NCBI GenBank assembly: GCA_035495315.1 | Contig: DATJGF010000131.1 | Span: 1-11,808, forward strand | Direction of reading: 5' to 3' | Length of the DNA stretch: 11,808 nt | Origin: DATJGF01 sp035495315 | GTDB taxonomy: Bacteria > Verrucomicrobiota > Verrucomicrobiia > Limisphaerales > UBA8199 | Shown: one piece after another, positions 1 through 6,745 of the stretch | Layout: each line of letters opens with the position of its first letter | Position numbering within the stretch: the first letter of the stretch is position 1 | Program-made: the position numbers and the translations under genes | The notes under the pieces: generated by a model | Seen by the model: the letters and a program-made list of their open reading frames with translations, nothing else | The model's database searches: none | Told to the model about the DNA's origin: nothing

Positions 1-1343
1 TGTTAAAGCGTTCGATTGATTTCAGCAGGACGGAGGTTCAGCCCGGTGACGAGCCCGTTCCTCATTTTACCTTTTGGCGGGACGATTTGTTCCACGTGGA
101 ACAAATCGCAACAAGGCCGGGTGATCACTCCCACCCTGAGGAAATGTTCCACGTGGAACATTCTAGTAGCCCAGTCCGAGATCGCCTCTCCAGATACCCG
201 CCAGGTTCGATCTTGGAAACAATCGGAGGACAGCTTCCCTGTTATATTACCTATACGACTGAGGCTACCGCCGAAGTTATTCGAGCTAACCTCCACAAAT
301 CTCCGCTCTATTCCCGCGCAATCGAGGGCATCGGGCCTCGATACTGTCCTTCAATCGAAGATAAGATCGTCAAGTTCCCTGAAAAGGAACGACAGCAGAT
401 CTTCCTGGAACCAGAGGGGATCGCTACAGATGAGATCTACGTAAATGGCTTCTCGACATCACTCCCGATCGAGGTTCAATACGAGATGGTGCGTACGATC
501 ATCGGTTGCGAAAACGCAGAGATACTCCGCCCCGGTTACGCAGTCGAATACGACTTCGCGTTCCCCACCCAGCTCCATCCATCGCTGGAGACCAAGCTTT
601 GTAGGAATCTCTATCTCGCCGGCCAAATCAATGGAACCTCGGGTTATGAGGAGGCGGCAGCTCAAGGACTCATGGCCGGAATTAATGCCGCCCGTCGTGT
701 ACAGAAATTAGCACCTGTAGTACTGAAGCGGAATGAAGCCTACATAGGTGTGCTTATCGACGACCTGGTCACAAAAGGGACTGTTGAGCCTTACCGGATG
801 TTCACGTCGCGAGCGGAGTATCGACTCTTGCTTCGCCAGGACAATGCCGATCTACGCCTGTCATCACTTGGATATGAGGTCGGACTATTGCCAAAGAGGC
901 ATTATGCGCGGGTTGTTGCTAAACAGAAGGCCATCGCTGATGAAATTGATCGGCTGGAGAGATCGCGACAAGGGTCCGAAACTCTGGCGCAATTACTGCG
1001 GCGCCCTGAGATTACCTATTCTGATATATCAAATAAGGATTGTTTATCAGATGAAATTGTGCAGCAGGTCGAAATCTCCCTCAAATATGGCGGCTATATC
1101 GCCCGTCAGCAAAACGAAGTCGCCAGGTTCAAGGAACTTGAGGGAAAGCAGATCCCGACGGACTTCGACTATACTCTGGTGCCCAGTTTGCGACATGAGG
1201 CGCGGCAAAAGCTGCAACTGATTCGACCCGCCACTATCGGGCAAGCCTCGCGCATTTCAGGCGTTTCTCCTGCCGACATCAGCATTTTACTGGTTTGGCT
1301 GAAACGCAGCGCGGCATCCTCCTCGCCAAAGCAAGTCGCTTAG
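1..1343 (+). CDS. mnmG: MnmG (GidA), tRNA wobble-uridine modification enzyme, 5'-partial
   Basis: The frame is open from the left edge (first full codon at 3) to TAG at 1341-1343, so 446 residues are visible and the FAD-binding N-terminus lies outside. MnmG works with MnmE to install the carboxymethylaminomethyl group on uridine 34 of certain tRNAs, using FAD, in the cytoplasm. Visible hallmarks, in order, are RSIDFS and QPGDEP at the very start, QLPCYIT, GPRYCPSIEDK (the Cys is visible residue 115 and matches the conserved second cysteine of the family), IFLEPEG, RPGYAVEYDF, GQINGTSGYEEAAAQG, PYRMFTSRAEYRLLLRQDN, GYIARQ and the C-terminal VGQASRISGVSPADISILL. These give near-complete identity to family signatures. 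The oddity is an extra stretch of about 40 residues between QPGD and QLPCYIT, encoded by DNA that carries two parS palindromes. The true start is upstream of the window: the in-frame TTG at 87 and ATG at 144 are internal. The rsmG-parA-parB genes that often neighbour mnmG do not follow it here. Confidence 0.95.
   Translation, partial: LKRSIDFSRTEVQPGDEPVPHFTFWRDDLFHVEQIATRPGDHSHPEEMFHVEHSSSPVRDRLSRYPPGSILETIGGQLPCYITYTTEATAEVIRANLHKSPLYSRAIEGIGPRYCPSIEDKIVKFPEKERQQIFLEPEGIATDEIYVNGFSTSLPIEVQYEMVRTIIGCENAEILRPGYAVEYDFAFPTQLHPSLETKLCRNLYLAGQINGTSGYEEAAAQGLMAGINAARRVQKLAPVVLKRNEAYIGVLIDDLVTKGTVEPYRMFTSRAEYRLLLRQDNADLRLSSLGYEVGLLPKRHYARVVAKQKAIADEIDRLERSRQGSETLAQLLRRPEITYSDISNKDCLSDEIVQQVEISLKYGGYIARQQNEVARFKELEGKQIPTDFDYTLVPSLRHEARQKLQLIRPATIGQASRISGVSPADISILLVWLKRSAASSSPKQVA
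83..108. promoter_or_regulatory. parS-type ParB-binding palindrome 1
   Basis: The core TGTTCCACGTGGAACA at 88-103 is a perfect 16-bp palindrome and matches the bacterial parS consensus family (TGTTNCACGTGNAACA-type). Symmetry extends outwards to a perfect 26-bp inverted repeat over 83-108, far longer than chance would give. ParB nucleates on such sites to load and spread, which drives origin segregation and SMC loading. In the mnmG frame the core reads as FHVEQ. ParB binding itself is inferred from sequence identity only. Confidence 0.85.
87..230 (+). other. In-frame parS-bearing insertion within MnmG
   Basis: These 48 codons separate the ...FTFWRDD segment from QLPCYIT. In E. coli MnmG, recalled from memory, about 19 residues separate the equivalent GD and QVPCYIT landmarks, against 62 here, so roughly 40 residues are extra. 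The peptide is hydrophilic, rich in Pro, Ser, Arg and Glu, and contains two copies of FHVE(Q/H), the direct translation of the two parS palindromes. No stop codon interrupts the frame, and conserved MnmG sequence flanks it on both sides. It is therefore a tolerated surface loop, not a broken gene. The insertion borders are approximate. Confidence 0.75.
143..162. promoter_or_regulatory. parS-type ParB-binding palindrome 2
   Basis: This is a second perfect copy of TGTTCCACGTGGAACA at 145-160, with symmetry extending to 20 bp (143-162). Its centre lies 57 bp from the centre of the first copy, exactly 19 codons, so both sites are read in the same mnmG frame; this one gives FHVEH. The bases flanking the shared 16-bp core differ between the copies, so they are not a simple recent tandem duplication. 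Confidence 0.85.
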
Positions 1344-1503
1344 CCACATGCGCGGGAAACGCACGTTCTGGACAAGCCATCATTTGTTGTGTCCGGATCG
1401 TTAGCGTTGGCCTTAGGCTGAGTTCGCTCCCATCAAATGCTTTTGTTAGACCGTTTCGGAATCCACTTGCGTCGGCATTTTTGATTTAAGATTCTGCGGC
1501 ATC

Positions 1504-2766
1504 ATGTCGAGTCTCAAACGTTTGTCCGTTTTTGGAATGGGAAAGCTGGGGGCGTGCATGGCCGCGACGATGGCCCAACGCGGCTTTGAAGTTTTAGGAG
1601 TGGATATTAACCCTGAGGCGGTGCGCAAAATCAACGCGGGCAAACCGCCCGTTGATGAACCCCGCCTGGCCAAGACGATGGCGGCGGCAAAAGGCCGGTT
1701 CCGCGCGACGACGAACGCGGTTGAGGCAGTGGAAACGGACGCGACATTTGTCATTGTGCCGTCGCCGAGTTTGCCGGACGGCAGTTTCTCGAATGAATTC
1801 CTGATGCGCGCTTTGCAACCGGTGGCGCAGGCAGTCAAGGACGCGCGCAAGAAAAACCATTTGTTCGTTGTCAGTTCGACGACGACGCCGGGCGCATGTC
1901 GGAAGGTTTTGATCCCCATGCTCGAGCAACAAATTGGCGGAACGTGCGGTCGAAATTTTGGTTTTTGTTACAACCCGGAATTCATCGCGTTGGGGAACGT
2001 CATTCGCGGTTTGCTGGAGCCCGACCTGGTGTTGGTTGGCGAGTCCGATCGTCGCTCGGGTGATCTTCTGGAGGAATTCTACCACACTTATAACACGAAC
2101 CAGCCGACCATTGCGCGTATGTCCATTACCAGCGCGGAGCTCACGAAGATTTCGGTCAACAGCTACATAACAGCCAAGATCAGTTTCACGAATCAGCTCC
2201 GGATGATTGCCGAGCAGTATTCAGATACGGACATTCACGCGATCCTCGAGGCGATCGGTTCAGACTCGCGGATTGGGAAGAAATATCTGCGGGCGGGGTT
2301 GAGCTATGGTGGCCCGTGTTTTCCGCGAGACAATCGGCTGATCGCCTACGCGGCGAAACAAGTGGGCTTGAGTGCGCCTCTGGCGGAGGCGACCGATCGG
2401 GTGAATGAGATGGCCAAAGATCGACTGGCGCAGCAGGCGATGGCCTGTGTCGAACCGGGCGATACCGTGGCGGTACTTGGGATGGCCTACCGGCCCGATA
2501 CCTACATCGTCGAGGAATCCGCCGGCTTGCACATTGCCCAGGCGCTGCAACGCAAAGGCTGTCGTGTTGTGGTTCACGACTACGCGGCGACTCCGCAGAA
2601 CAGCCCGAGTTTGCTCGAGTTCAATTGGCTGGAGGATGCGGGGTCTCTCAAAAAGGAAAAACGCGTCAAAGCAGTTCTCATTTGCTGTCCCTGGGCTGGG
2701 TATCGAAAACTGGAAATGCCTGCACAAGCGAGAGTATTTGATCCGTGGGGTGTGCGCGAGGCGTAG
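1504..2766 (+). CDS. UDP-glucose/GDP-mannose dehydrogenase family protein (nucleotide-sugar 6-dehydrogenase)
   Basis: This 420-residue protein probably oxidises the C6 hydroxyl of a UDP- or GDP-hexose to a carboxylate with two NAD+, supplying a uronic acid-type donor for glycan synthesis. The N-terminal Rossmann loop is GMGKLG (about residues 11-16, where GxGYVG is usual), followed by the acidic residue of GVDIN. Then come SSTTTPG, YNPEFIALGNVI, the central helix ELTKISVNSYITAKISFTNQ, and GGPCFPRDN with the catalytic Cys at residue 272. The C-terminal domain has GMAYRPDTYIVEESAG and a final DPWGV. Length is normal for the family. The motifs depart somewhat from textbook UDP-glucose dehydrogenases, so the substrate is open. 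The ATG at 1504 sits directly before the Rossmann strand but has no clear ribosome-binding site. The 160 bp separating it from mnmG show no convincing promoter or terminator. Its stop lies 3 bp from that of the convergent glycosyltransferase gene. Confidence 0.88.
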   Translation: MSSLKRLSVFGMGKLGACMAATMAQRGFEVLGVDINPEAVRKINAGKPPVDEPRLAKTMAAAKGRFRATTNAVEAVETDATFVIVPSPSLPDGSFSNEFLMRALQPVAQAVKDARKKNHLFVVSSTTTPGACRKVLIPMLEQQIGGTCGRNFGFCYNPEFIALGNVIRGLLEPDLVLVGESDRRSGDLLEEFYHTYNTNQPTIARMSITSAELTKISVNSYITAKISFTNQLRMIAEQYSDTDIHAILEAIGSDSRIGKKYLRAGLSYGGPCFPRDNRLIAYAAKQVGLSAPLAEATDRVNEMAKDRLAQQAMACVEPGDTVAVLGMAYRPDTYIVEESAGLHIAQALQRKGCRVVVHDYAATPQNSPSLLEFNWLEDAGSLKKEKRVKAVLICCPWAGYRKLEMPAQARVFDPWGVREA

Positions 2767-2769
2767 CGG

Positions 2770-3567
2770 TTAACTTGCGTTCGCTCGCTGAACCCAGCGA
2801 TCGAGTAGCGTATAATAAAGATAGATCGCGTTGTATTGGAGGTAGCGCGGGCCGAGCCGTCCGGGTTCATGGAATACGCGGTACATCCAGGTCAAGCCCA
2901 GGCGCTGCATCCAGGCCGGAGCGAAACGTCGGCGCCCGGTTAACAGGCTGAACGCATCGCCGACGGCGAGGAAAACGCCGCGTCGATACCGAGCCTGGTT
3001 GCTGATAATCCAGCGTTCCATACGCACACCGGGAAGAGCGACCCAAATAAAATCAGGAGATACGCCGTTAATAGTTTCAGCGAAAGATTGCTCGTCAGTT
3101 TCAGTAAAGGGTCGGAAGGGAGGACTAATCGCGCCGACAATCTGCAGATCAGGTTGTAATTGCATCACGACGCGCCGAAGCTCAGCGAGACAATCTTCAC
3201 TGTCGCCGAAGAAAAAATGGCGCCAGGGCTTCGGGGTATGGCTGAGAGTATGGCGCATCAGGTAGGGGCCGTAAACGCGATCGCGCAAGCTCGCGCCTCG
3301 ACTGTTGAGCGCCCATATAATCGGCATCCCGTCTGGCAGCACCAAATCAAATTTACCAAGTACCTGCCTGAACTGAGGATTATGACGGGCCTCGCCCAGG
3401 ATGTGCGTGTTGGCAGGACAGACGGCCGTTGGGCGAGACGAGCCTGCCAGTTGCTTTATATTTTGCAGAGCCGAATCGTATGTGGCGCATGCAACCGGCA
3501 CTCCTAAAACAGATAAGCGTGGCAAGCCGTTATCGCCAGAGCTTACGACAGGAGTTTTTGGTTGCAT
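2770..3567 (-). CDS. WecG/TagA/CpsF family glycosyltransferase
   Basis: Starting from the ATG at 3567, this is a 265-residue protein, close to the usual family size (GT26). Members transfer an N-acetylmannosamine(-uronate)-type or other sugar from a nucleotide donor to an undecaprenyl-diphosphate-linked acceptor at the inner face of the membrane. Visible signatures are ANTHILGEA (residues 52-60), the catalytic-Asp segment LVLPDGMPIIWA (Asp79), FFFGDSED, WVALPGVRMERWI (about 176-187) and the C-terminal block FLAVGDAFSLLTGRRRFAPAWMQRLGL...FHEPGRL. The usual PKQE before the Trp is replaced by a GVRME stretch, which may mark a distinct subgroup. The frame is open 133 codons further upstream, but that part is only the shadow of the epimerase gene. 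The start follows the epimerase stop by 13 bp with no Shine-Dalgarno, suggesting a two-gene operon with translational coupling. The acceptor and donor cannot be told from sequence. Confidence 0.87.
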   Translation of the reverse strand: MQPKTPVVSSGDNGLPRLSVLGVPVACATYDSALQNIKQLAGSSRPTAVCPANTHILGEARHNPQFRQVLGKFDLVLPDGMPIIWALNSRGASLRDRVYGPYLMRHTLSHTPKPWRHFFFGDSEDCLAELRRVVMQLQPDLQIVGAISPPFRPFTETDEQSFAETINGVSPDFIWVALPGVRMERWIISNQARYRRGVFLAVGDAFSLLTGRRRFAPAWMQRLGLTWMYRVFHEPGRLGPRYLQYNAIYLYYTLLDRWVQRANAS

Positions 3568-3580
3568 GACGCGGCGGAAA

Positions 3581-4618
3581 TCAACGCTGATGACGCGCCA
3601 TGGCTTCCAGGATCTGATCGAGTGAGCGGCTCTTTTTCCATTTCGGGAAATGGCCCTCGAACTTGCGCAGATCAGTGATGTAACAGATGTGGTCGCCGGC
3701 TCGAGCTTTATCGAGGTACTCGAAGCGAACTTTTTTGTTGAGAAGGTTTTCGATTTTTTCGATGCATTCGAGAATAGAAGCACTGTTTTCCCGGCCGCCG
3801 CCAAGATTATAAACCTCGCCTGGCCGTGGATTGCGGGTGAACTCAACAAATGCGGACAGAACATCAGAGCTGTGGATCTGATCGCGCACCTGTTTGCCCT
3901 TATAACCGAAAATCGTGTAAGTCTCTCCAACGGTGGCAACTTTAAACAGATAAGAGAGAAAACCATGGAGCTGCACTGCCGAATGGCGTTCGCCGGTCAG
4001 ACAACCACCCCGGAATATGCCCACTTTCATGCCGAAATAGCGGCCGTACTCCTGAGCGATGATATCGGCGGCGGTTTTACTGGCGCCGAACAAACTGTGC
4101 ATTGTGCGATCGATTCGGCAGTCTTCCCGCACGCCATTGAAATCCTCAGGCCTGGCGTAGTCCCATCGGGTTGGCAATTCCTTTAACGGGATCTCGTTGG
4201 GCGAATCGCCGTAGACTTTATTGGTGGACATGAAAATGAAAACGGCTTCGGGAGTCATTTGGCGGCAAGCCTCGAGCAGATTCAGGGTGCCGACCGCATT
4301 GACATCAAAGTCGACAAAAGGAATGTCCTTGGCTTTATCGTGAGAAGGTTGGGCCGCACAATGAATGATGAGATCGAATCGTTCCTGCTTGAACAGCTCG
4401 AGCATCTTCACCCGGTCACGAATATCGAGTTCGCAATGAACGAAGCGCTTCGTATTTTGACGAAGACGCTCCAGATTCCAGTGCGTGTCACCCTGGGGGC
4501 CAAAGAATTCGCGGCGCAGGTTGTTATCGACACCGAACACTTGGTGGCCTTCACGGTCATAATAAGTGACCGCCTCAGAGCCGATGAGACCGCTGGAGCC
4601 GGTGATCAAAACTTTCAT
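3581..4618 (-). CDS. NAD-dependent nucleotide-sugar epimerase/dehydratase (extended SDR)
   Basis: From the ATG at 4618 this encodes 345 residues. The protein opens directly with the NAD-binding MKVLITGSSGLIGSE (GxxGxxG), then VDNN (cofactor ribose acid), DIRD, HCAAQPSHD, and a Thr in STNKVYGD near residue 132. The SDR YxxxK position reads FGASK (Phe177, Lys181), so the catalytic Tyr is apparently replaced by Phe. Further blocks are FRGGCLTGERHSAVQLHGF, VRDQIHSSDV and YNLGGGRENSASILE. The FGVDNN..R.EFFGPQGDT..N block resembles proteins annotated as CDP-paratose 2-epimerase-like, but I would not name the substrate. A longer frame back to 4714 exists, but its 32 extra residues precede the Rossmann start and are unlikely to be translated. 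It appears to be first gene of an operon with the WecG-family gene. It diverges from the GT4 gene across about 53 bp, where any shared promoter must lie. No Shine-Dalgarno is visible. Confidence 0.88.
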   Translation of the reverse strand: MKVLITGSSGLIGSEAVTYYDREGHQVFGVDNNLRREFFGPQGDTHWNLERLRQNTKRFVHCELDIRDRVKMLELFKQERFDLIIHCAAQPSHDKAKDIPFVDFDVNAVGTLNLLEACRQMTPEAVFIFMSTNKVYGDSPNEIPLKELPTRWDYARPEDFNGVREDCRIDRTMHSLFGASKTAADIIAQEYGRYFGMKVGIFRGGCLTGERHSAVQLHGFLSYLFKVATVGETYTIFGYKGKQVRDQIHSSDVLSAFVEFTRNPRPGEVYNLGGGRENSASILECIEKIENLLNKKVRFEYLDKARAGDHICYITDLRKFEGHFPKWKKSRSLDQILEAMARHQR

Positions 4619-4671
4619 GCGAGCCGATTGTAAGGAATAGCGAAGCGGTTGCAAGCAGGCCAACCCCACGT

Positions 4672-5850
4672 TTGTGGCCGCGCGGTTGTCGAGCGCTTTT
4701 TCATTTGCGTTCAAAAGGGCCTGTTCACATCATTGACAGCGATCGTAAGCGATTTGTGCTCCCGCTAACCTATTCCCTGGCCGACCAGGATTTCCTCAGG
4801 ACAAAATCCATAGGGATATTTGACTTTTCAGTTAATCTGCTTAAGAGCCTGGCGGACGGTCGTGGTGATTTTGATTTAGCTGTCCTCGTGAATTCGACAT
4901 TGAAGAATTGGTTGCAGTTGCCTGCCGCGGTCTCCAGTCAGCAGCATGACACGGCCATCGCCGGACGGCTTCGCCGAATGTGGTGGGATCAGTGGGGCGT
5001 TTATCGGGCGGCGCGGCAGACGAGGAAAGAGTGGTTGTTTCTGCCCAAGGGTTTTGCCTCATTTGCTTGCAGGTGCCCAGTGAAGCTTGCGCTGTACATC
5101 CACGACACCATCCTTGATAGCTACTACGTGAACCGTCCTGGTGTCTCGAAGCTGGAGCTTCTTTATTTTTCGAAGTGCCTCGGGGCGAGCCTAACGGAAG
5201 CGTCTGTGATATTCACCAATAACGATTTTACGCGACGGGAGATCGAGCGTTCAGCGCAACGTAGAGGGATAAAAGCGCCTCTCGTCGTAAGCGTTGGCCG
5301 GGGCATAGAGGCTGCTCCGGTAGCGAGGCACGAGCGCAGCGATAGCATCCTGGTTTTGACCAGCCCTTTCCCTCATAAACGGACCGATTTGGCCTTGGAA
5401 TATTTGGGCCGCTGGCAACGTCAGAGCGGCTATTCCGGGAAGGTAGAATGGGTGGGCCGGCTGCCAACCGGCTTATCGCTTCCGGGATTTGTAAATTGGC
5501 GTCAGCATTCGCGATTGCCTCAAGCTGAATTCCAGGAGGTCAGGCAGAGGTCTTGCGTCTTGGTCTTCTTCTCGGATTACGAAGGGTTCGGCTTGCCGCC
5601 GGTAGAGGCCATCATGGGCGGCTTGTGCCCGGTGTATTCGGAGATTGAGGCGACTCGAGAGGTGATGGCCGGGATGGGCTGTCCATTCCGTAACGATTCT
5701 TACGAATCCTTTGCCGGCGCACTGCAAACCGCCTTGGCGACGACTGCCGCACAAATCGAGGCTTGGAAAGAGAAACTGTTGATCCGATTTAGTTGGTCGC
5801 GCGTGCGCGATCAACTGGTCCAGACGCTGGTTTCTTTACAATCTCCGTAA
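4672..5850 (+). CDS. GT4-family glycosyltransferase
   Basis: A protein of up to 392 residues, probably a retaining, GT-B-fold sugar transferase acting at the cytoplasmic face of the membrane in polysaccharide assembly. The N-domain contains SIGIFDFSVNLLKSL, IHDTILDSYYV and the acceptor-domain end FTNNDFTRREIE. The C-domain begins at ILVLTSPFPHKRTDLALE and carries the EX7E donor-phosphate motif as YEGFGLPPVEAIMGG (Glu304 and Glu312), followed by VYSEIEATREV. This is the standard C-terminal signature of glycosyl transferases group 1. The start is uncertain: 4672 is a TTG and no ATG occurs before the conserved region. A GTG at 4756 (before VLPLTYSL) would give 364 residues and may be nearer the truth. 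No Shine-Dalgarno is seen at either. The 3' end faces the convergent epsI gene across an intergenic palindromic repeat. Donor and acceptor sugars are unknown. Confidence 0.85.
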   Translation: MWPRGCRALFHLRSKGPVHIIDSDRKRFVLPLTYSLADQDFLRTKSIGIFDFSVNLLKSLADGRGDFDLAVLVNSTLKNWLQLPAAVSSQQHDTAIAGRLRRMWWDQWGVYRAARQTRKEWLFLPKGFASFACRCPVKLALYIHDTILDSYYVNRPGVSKLELLYFSKCLGASLTEASVIFTNNDFTRREIERSAQRRGIKAPLVVSVGRGIEAAPVARHERSDSILVLTSPFPHKRTDLALEYLGRWQRQSGYSGKVEWVGRLPTGLSLPGFVNWRQHSRLPQAEFQEVRQRSCVLVFFSDYEGFGLPPVEAIMGGLCPVYSEIEATREVMAGMGCPFRNDSYESFAGALQTALATTAAQIEAWKEKLLIRFSWSRVRDQLVQTLVSLQSP

Positions 5851-5883
5851 GACTCTTCTTATAAATCCGACACAGACTTCCTT

Positions 5884-5958
5884 TGGTAGGGACGGCTAGC
5901 CGAGCCGTCCGCTTCCTCCACAAACGGGATCGACCCGCTCGGTGAGCCGGCCCTACCA
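5884..5958. repeat. REP/MITE-like intergenic palindromic element
   Basis: The element is bounded by TGGTAGGG (5884-5891) and its inverse CCCTACCA (5951-5958). The arms extend as GGTAGGG-A/C-CGGCT with one mismatch. Two smaller hairpins are nested inside: GACGGCT (5891-5897) with AGCCGTC (5903-5909), and CGGG (5925-5928) with CCCG (5934-5937). It lies wholly between the 3' ends of two convergent genes. No T-run follows either hairpin, so a classical intrinsic terminator is unlikely, though the structure could still affect 3' ends. The style resembles dispersed palindromic repeats I associate with Verrucomicrobia genomes; dispersal is inferred, since only one copy is in view. Confidence 0.6.
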
Positions 5959-6001
5959 TTTACGAGATGGATTGTAGTATCTGGCCACAGCCGGTATCGC
6001 G

Positions 6002-6745
6002 TTATTGTCGAGCGGTGAGGCTGGTCACCGGCGGTTTGGGAAGCAGTTGAAACTCCGGTACCGAAGCGGCTATGAACTTTTTCATTCGCTCGAAAGTGGC
6101 GTCTTCCTGGCCGGGGGGACAGGTTGCCCAGCAATTGACATAAGCCCAACGCTGCAGCACACCTGTGCGCAAGAGTTTTTTGGCTGACCACCACATGCGC
6201 TGGAACCCAGAAAGGGTCGCGCTTACGCCGTCGTCGCAAACATACCAATACACATAGACGCCGCTGAATTTCATGGGCTGTCCATTTACCTTGTCGGTTC
6301 GAACGAACAATTTCACCACGGGCAAATCGTAGCTGATAGGCCGCTCGACGTGAATCGTGGTTTCGGCGGAGCGGGCATCATCGATCTGCAAGCCTTGCCC
6401 TGGGAGACAGAACTGAGGCTTATGGAGACTCGTACGGTCTGCCCCCATCAGCACGACGCTGAGGTCCAGGCGAAAACCGTCTGCCGAGACGTACTTCCGC
6501 TGCCCGAAGCTGGTGTCAGGCGGCAAGGTTCCAAGGGTGATATCATCAACATTTTTCTCCTCGGAGGTGTAATCCAAAACCCGTTCGGGCAAGTCCGCCT
6601 GCAACCTGATGGAGCCAGCCAGCGAGTGCGTCTTAATGCCAGGCAGGCCAAGCTTCTGGTGAATGCGAGCTTGCATGAGTAGCCCCGCCGCGCCCGCCAT
6701 CAGTAAGAGCGTCGCCAGGAAGCAGATCGACTTTTGTTTGCTCAT
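6002..6745 (-). CDS. EpsI-family exosortase-associated protein
   Basis: This 247-residue protein has an N-terminal membrane anchor or uncleaved signal (hydrophobic residues about 8-25 after MSKQKS). The rest is a soluble, extracytoplasmic domain. The diagnostic block is HKPQFCLPGQGLQI (residues 108-121), corresponding to the HxPxxC-G signature of EpsI proteins, with Cys113 conserved. Further support is the aromatic VYVYWYVCDDG segment and the WAYVNCWA segment. EpsI-like domains occur as separate proteins or fused to exosortases in EPS/PEP-CTERM loci; the biochemical role is not established. Its ATG overlaps the exosortase TGA by 4 bp (ATGA, 6742-6745), so the pair is translationally coupled. 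It has no Shine-Dalgarno of its own. Confidence 0.85.
   Translation of the reverse strand: MSKQKSICFLATLLLMAGAAGLLMQARIHQKLGLPGIKTHSLAGSIRLQADLPERVLDYTSEEKNVDDITLGTLPPDTSFGQRKYVSADGFRLDLSVVLMGADRTSLHKPQFCLPGQGLQIDDARSAETTIHVERPISYDLPVVKLFVRTDKVNGQPMKFSGVYVYWYVCDDGVSATLSGFQRMWWSAKKLLRTGVLQRWAYVNCWATCPPGQEDATFERMKKFIAASVPEFQLLPKPPVTSLTARQ

Noticed and set aside
3..296. Minus-strand 97-codon frame containing FHVEH and FHVEQ
   Set aside because: The repeats appear on both strands only because parS is palindromic. The plus-strand frame has clear MnmG conservation and the minus frame has none.
1344..1503. Possible promoter TTGCGT-17-GATTCT and weak hairpins before the dehydrogenase gene
   Set aside because: The hexamers match poorly and the stems are only 4 bp, so they are not distinguishable from background.
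1594..2727. Minus-strand frames opposite the nucleotide-sugar dehydrogenase
   Set aside because: They are shadows of a strongly conserved plus-strand gene, rich in Arg and His as expected for antisense of GC-rich codons.
3568..3966. N-terminal extension of the WecG-family gene by 133 codons
   Set aside because: The extension overlaps the epimerase coding sequence in another frame, has no family similarity, and would make the protein much longer than normal.
3650..4633. Long plus-strand open frames (178 and 124 codons) opposite the epimerase gene
   Set aside because: They are exactly antisense to conserved epimerase motifs. Such frames are common opposite this family and carry no recognisable domain of their own.
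4733..4738. TTGACA, a perfect -35 hexamer
   Set aside because: No -10 hexamer lies at 16-18 bp, and it falls within or very near the start of the GT4 coding region.
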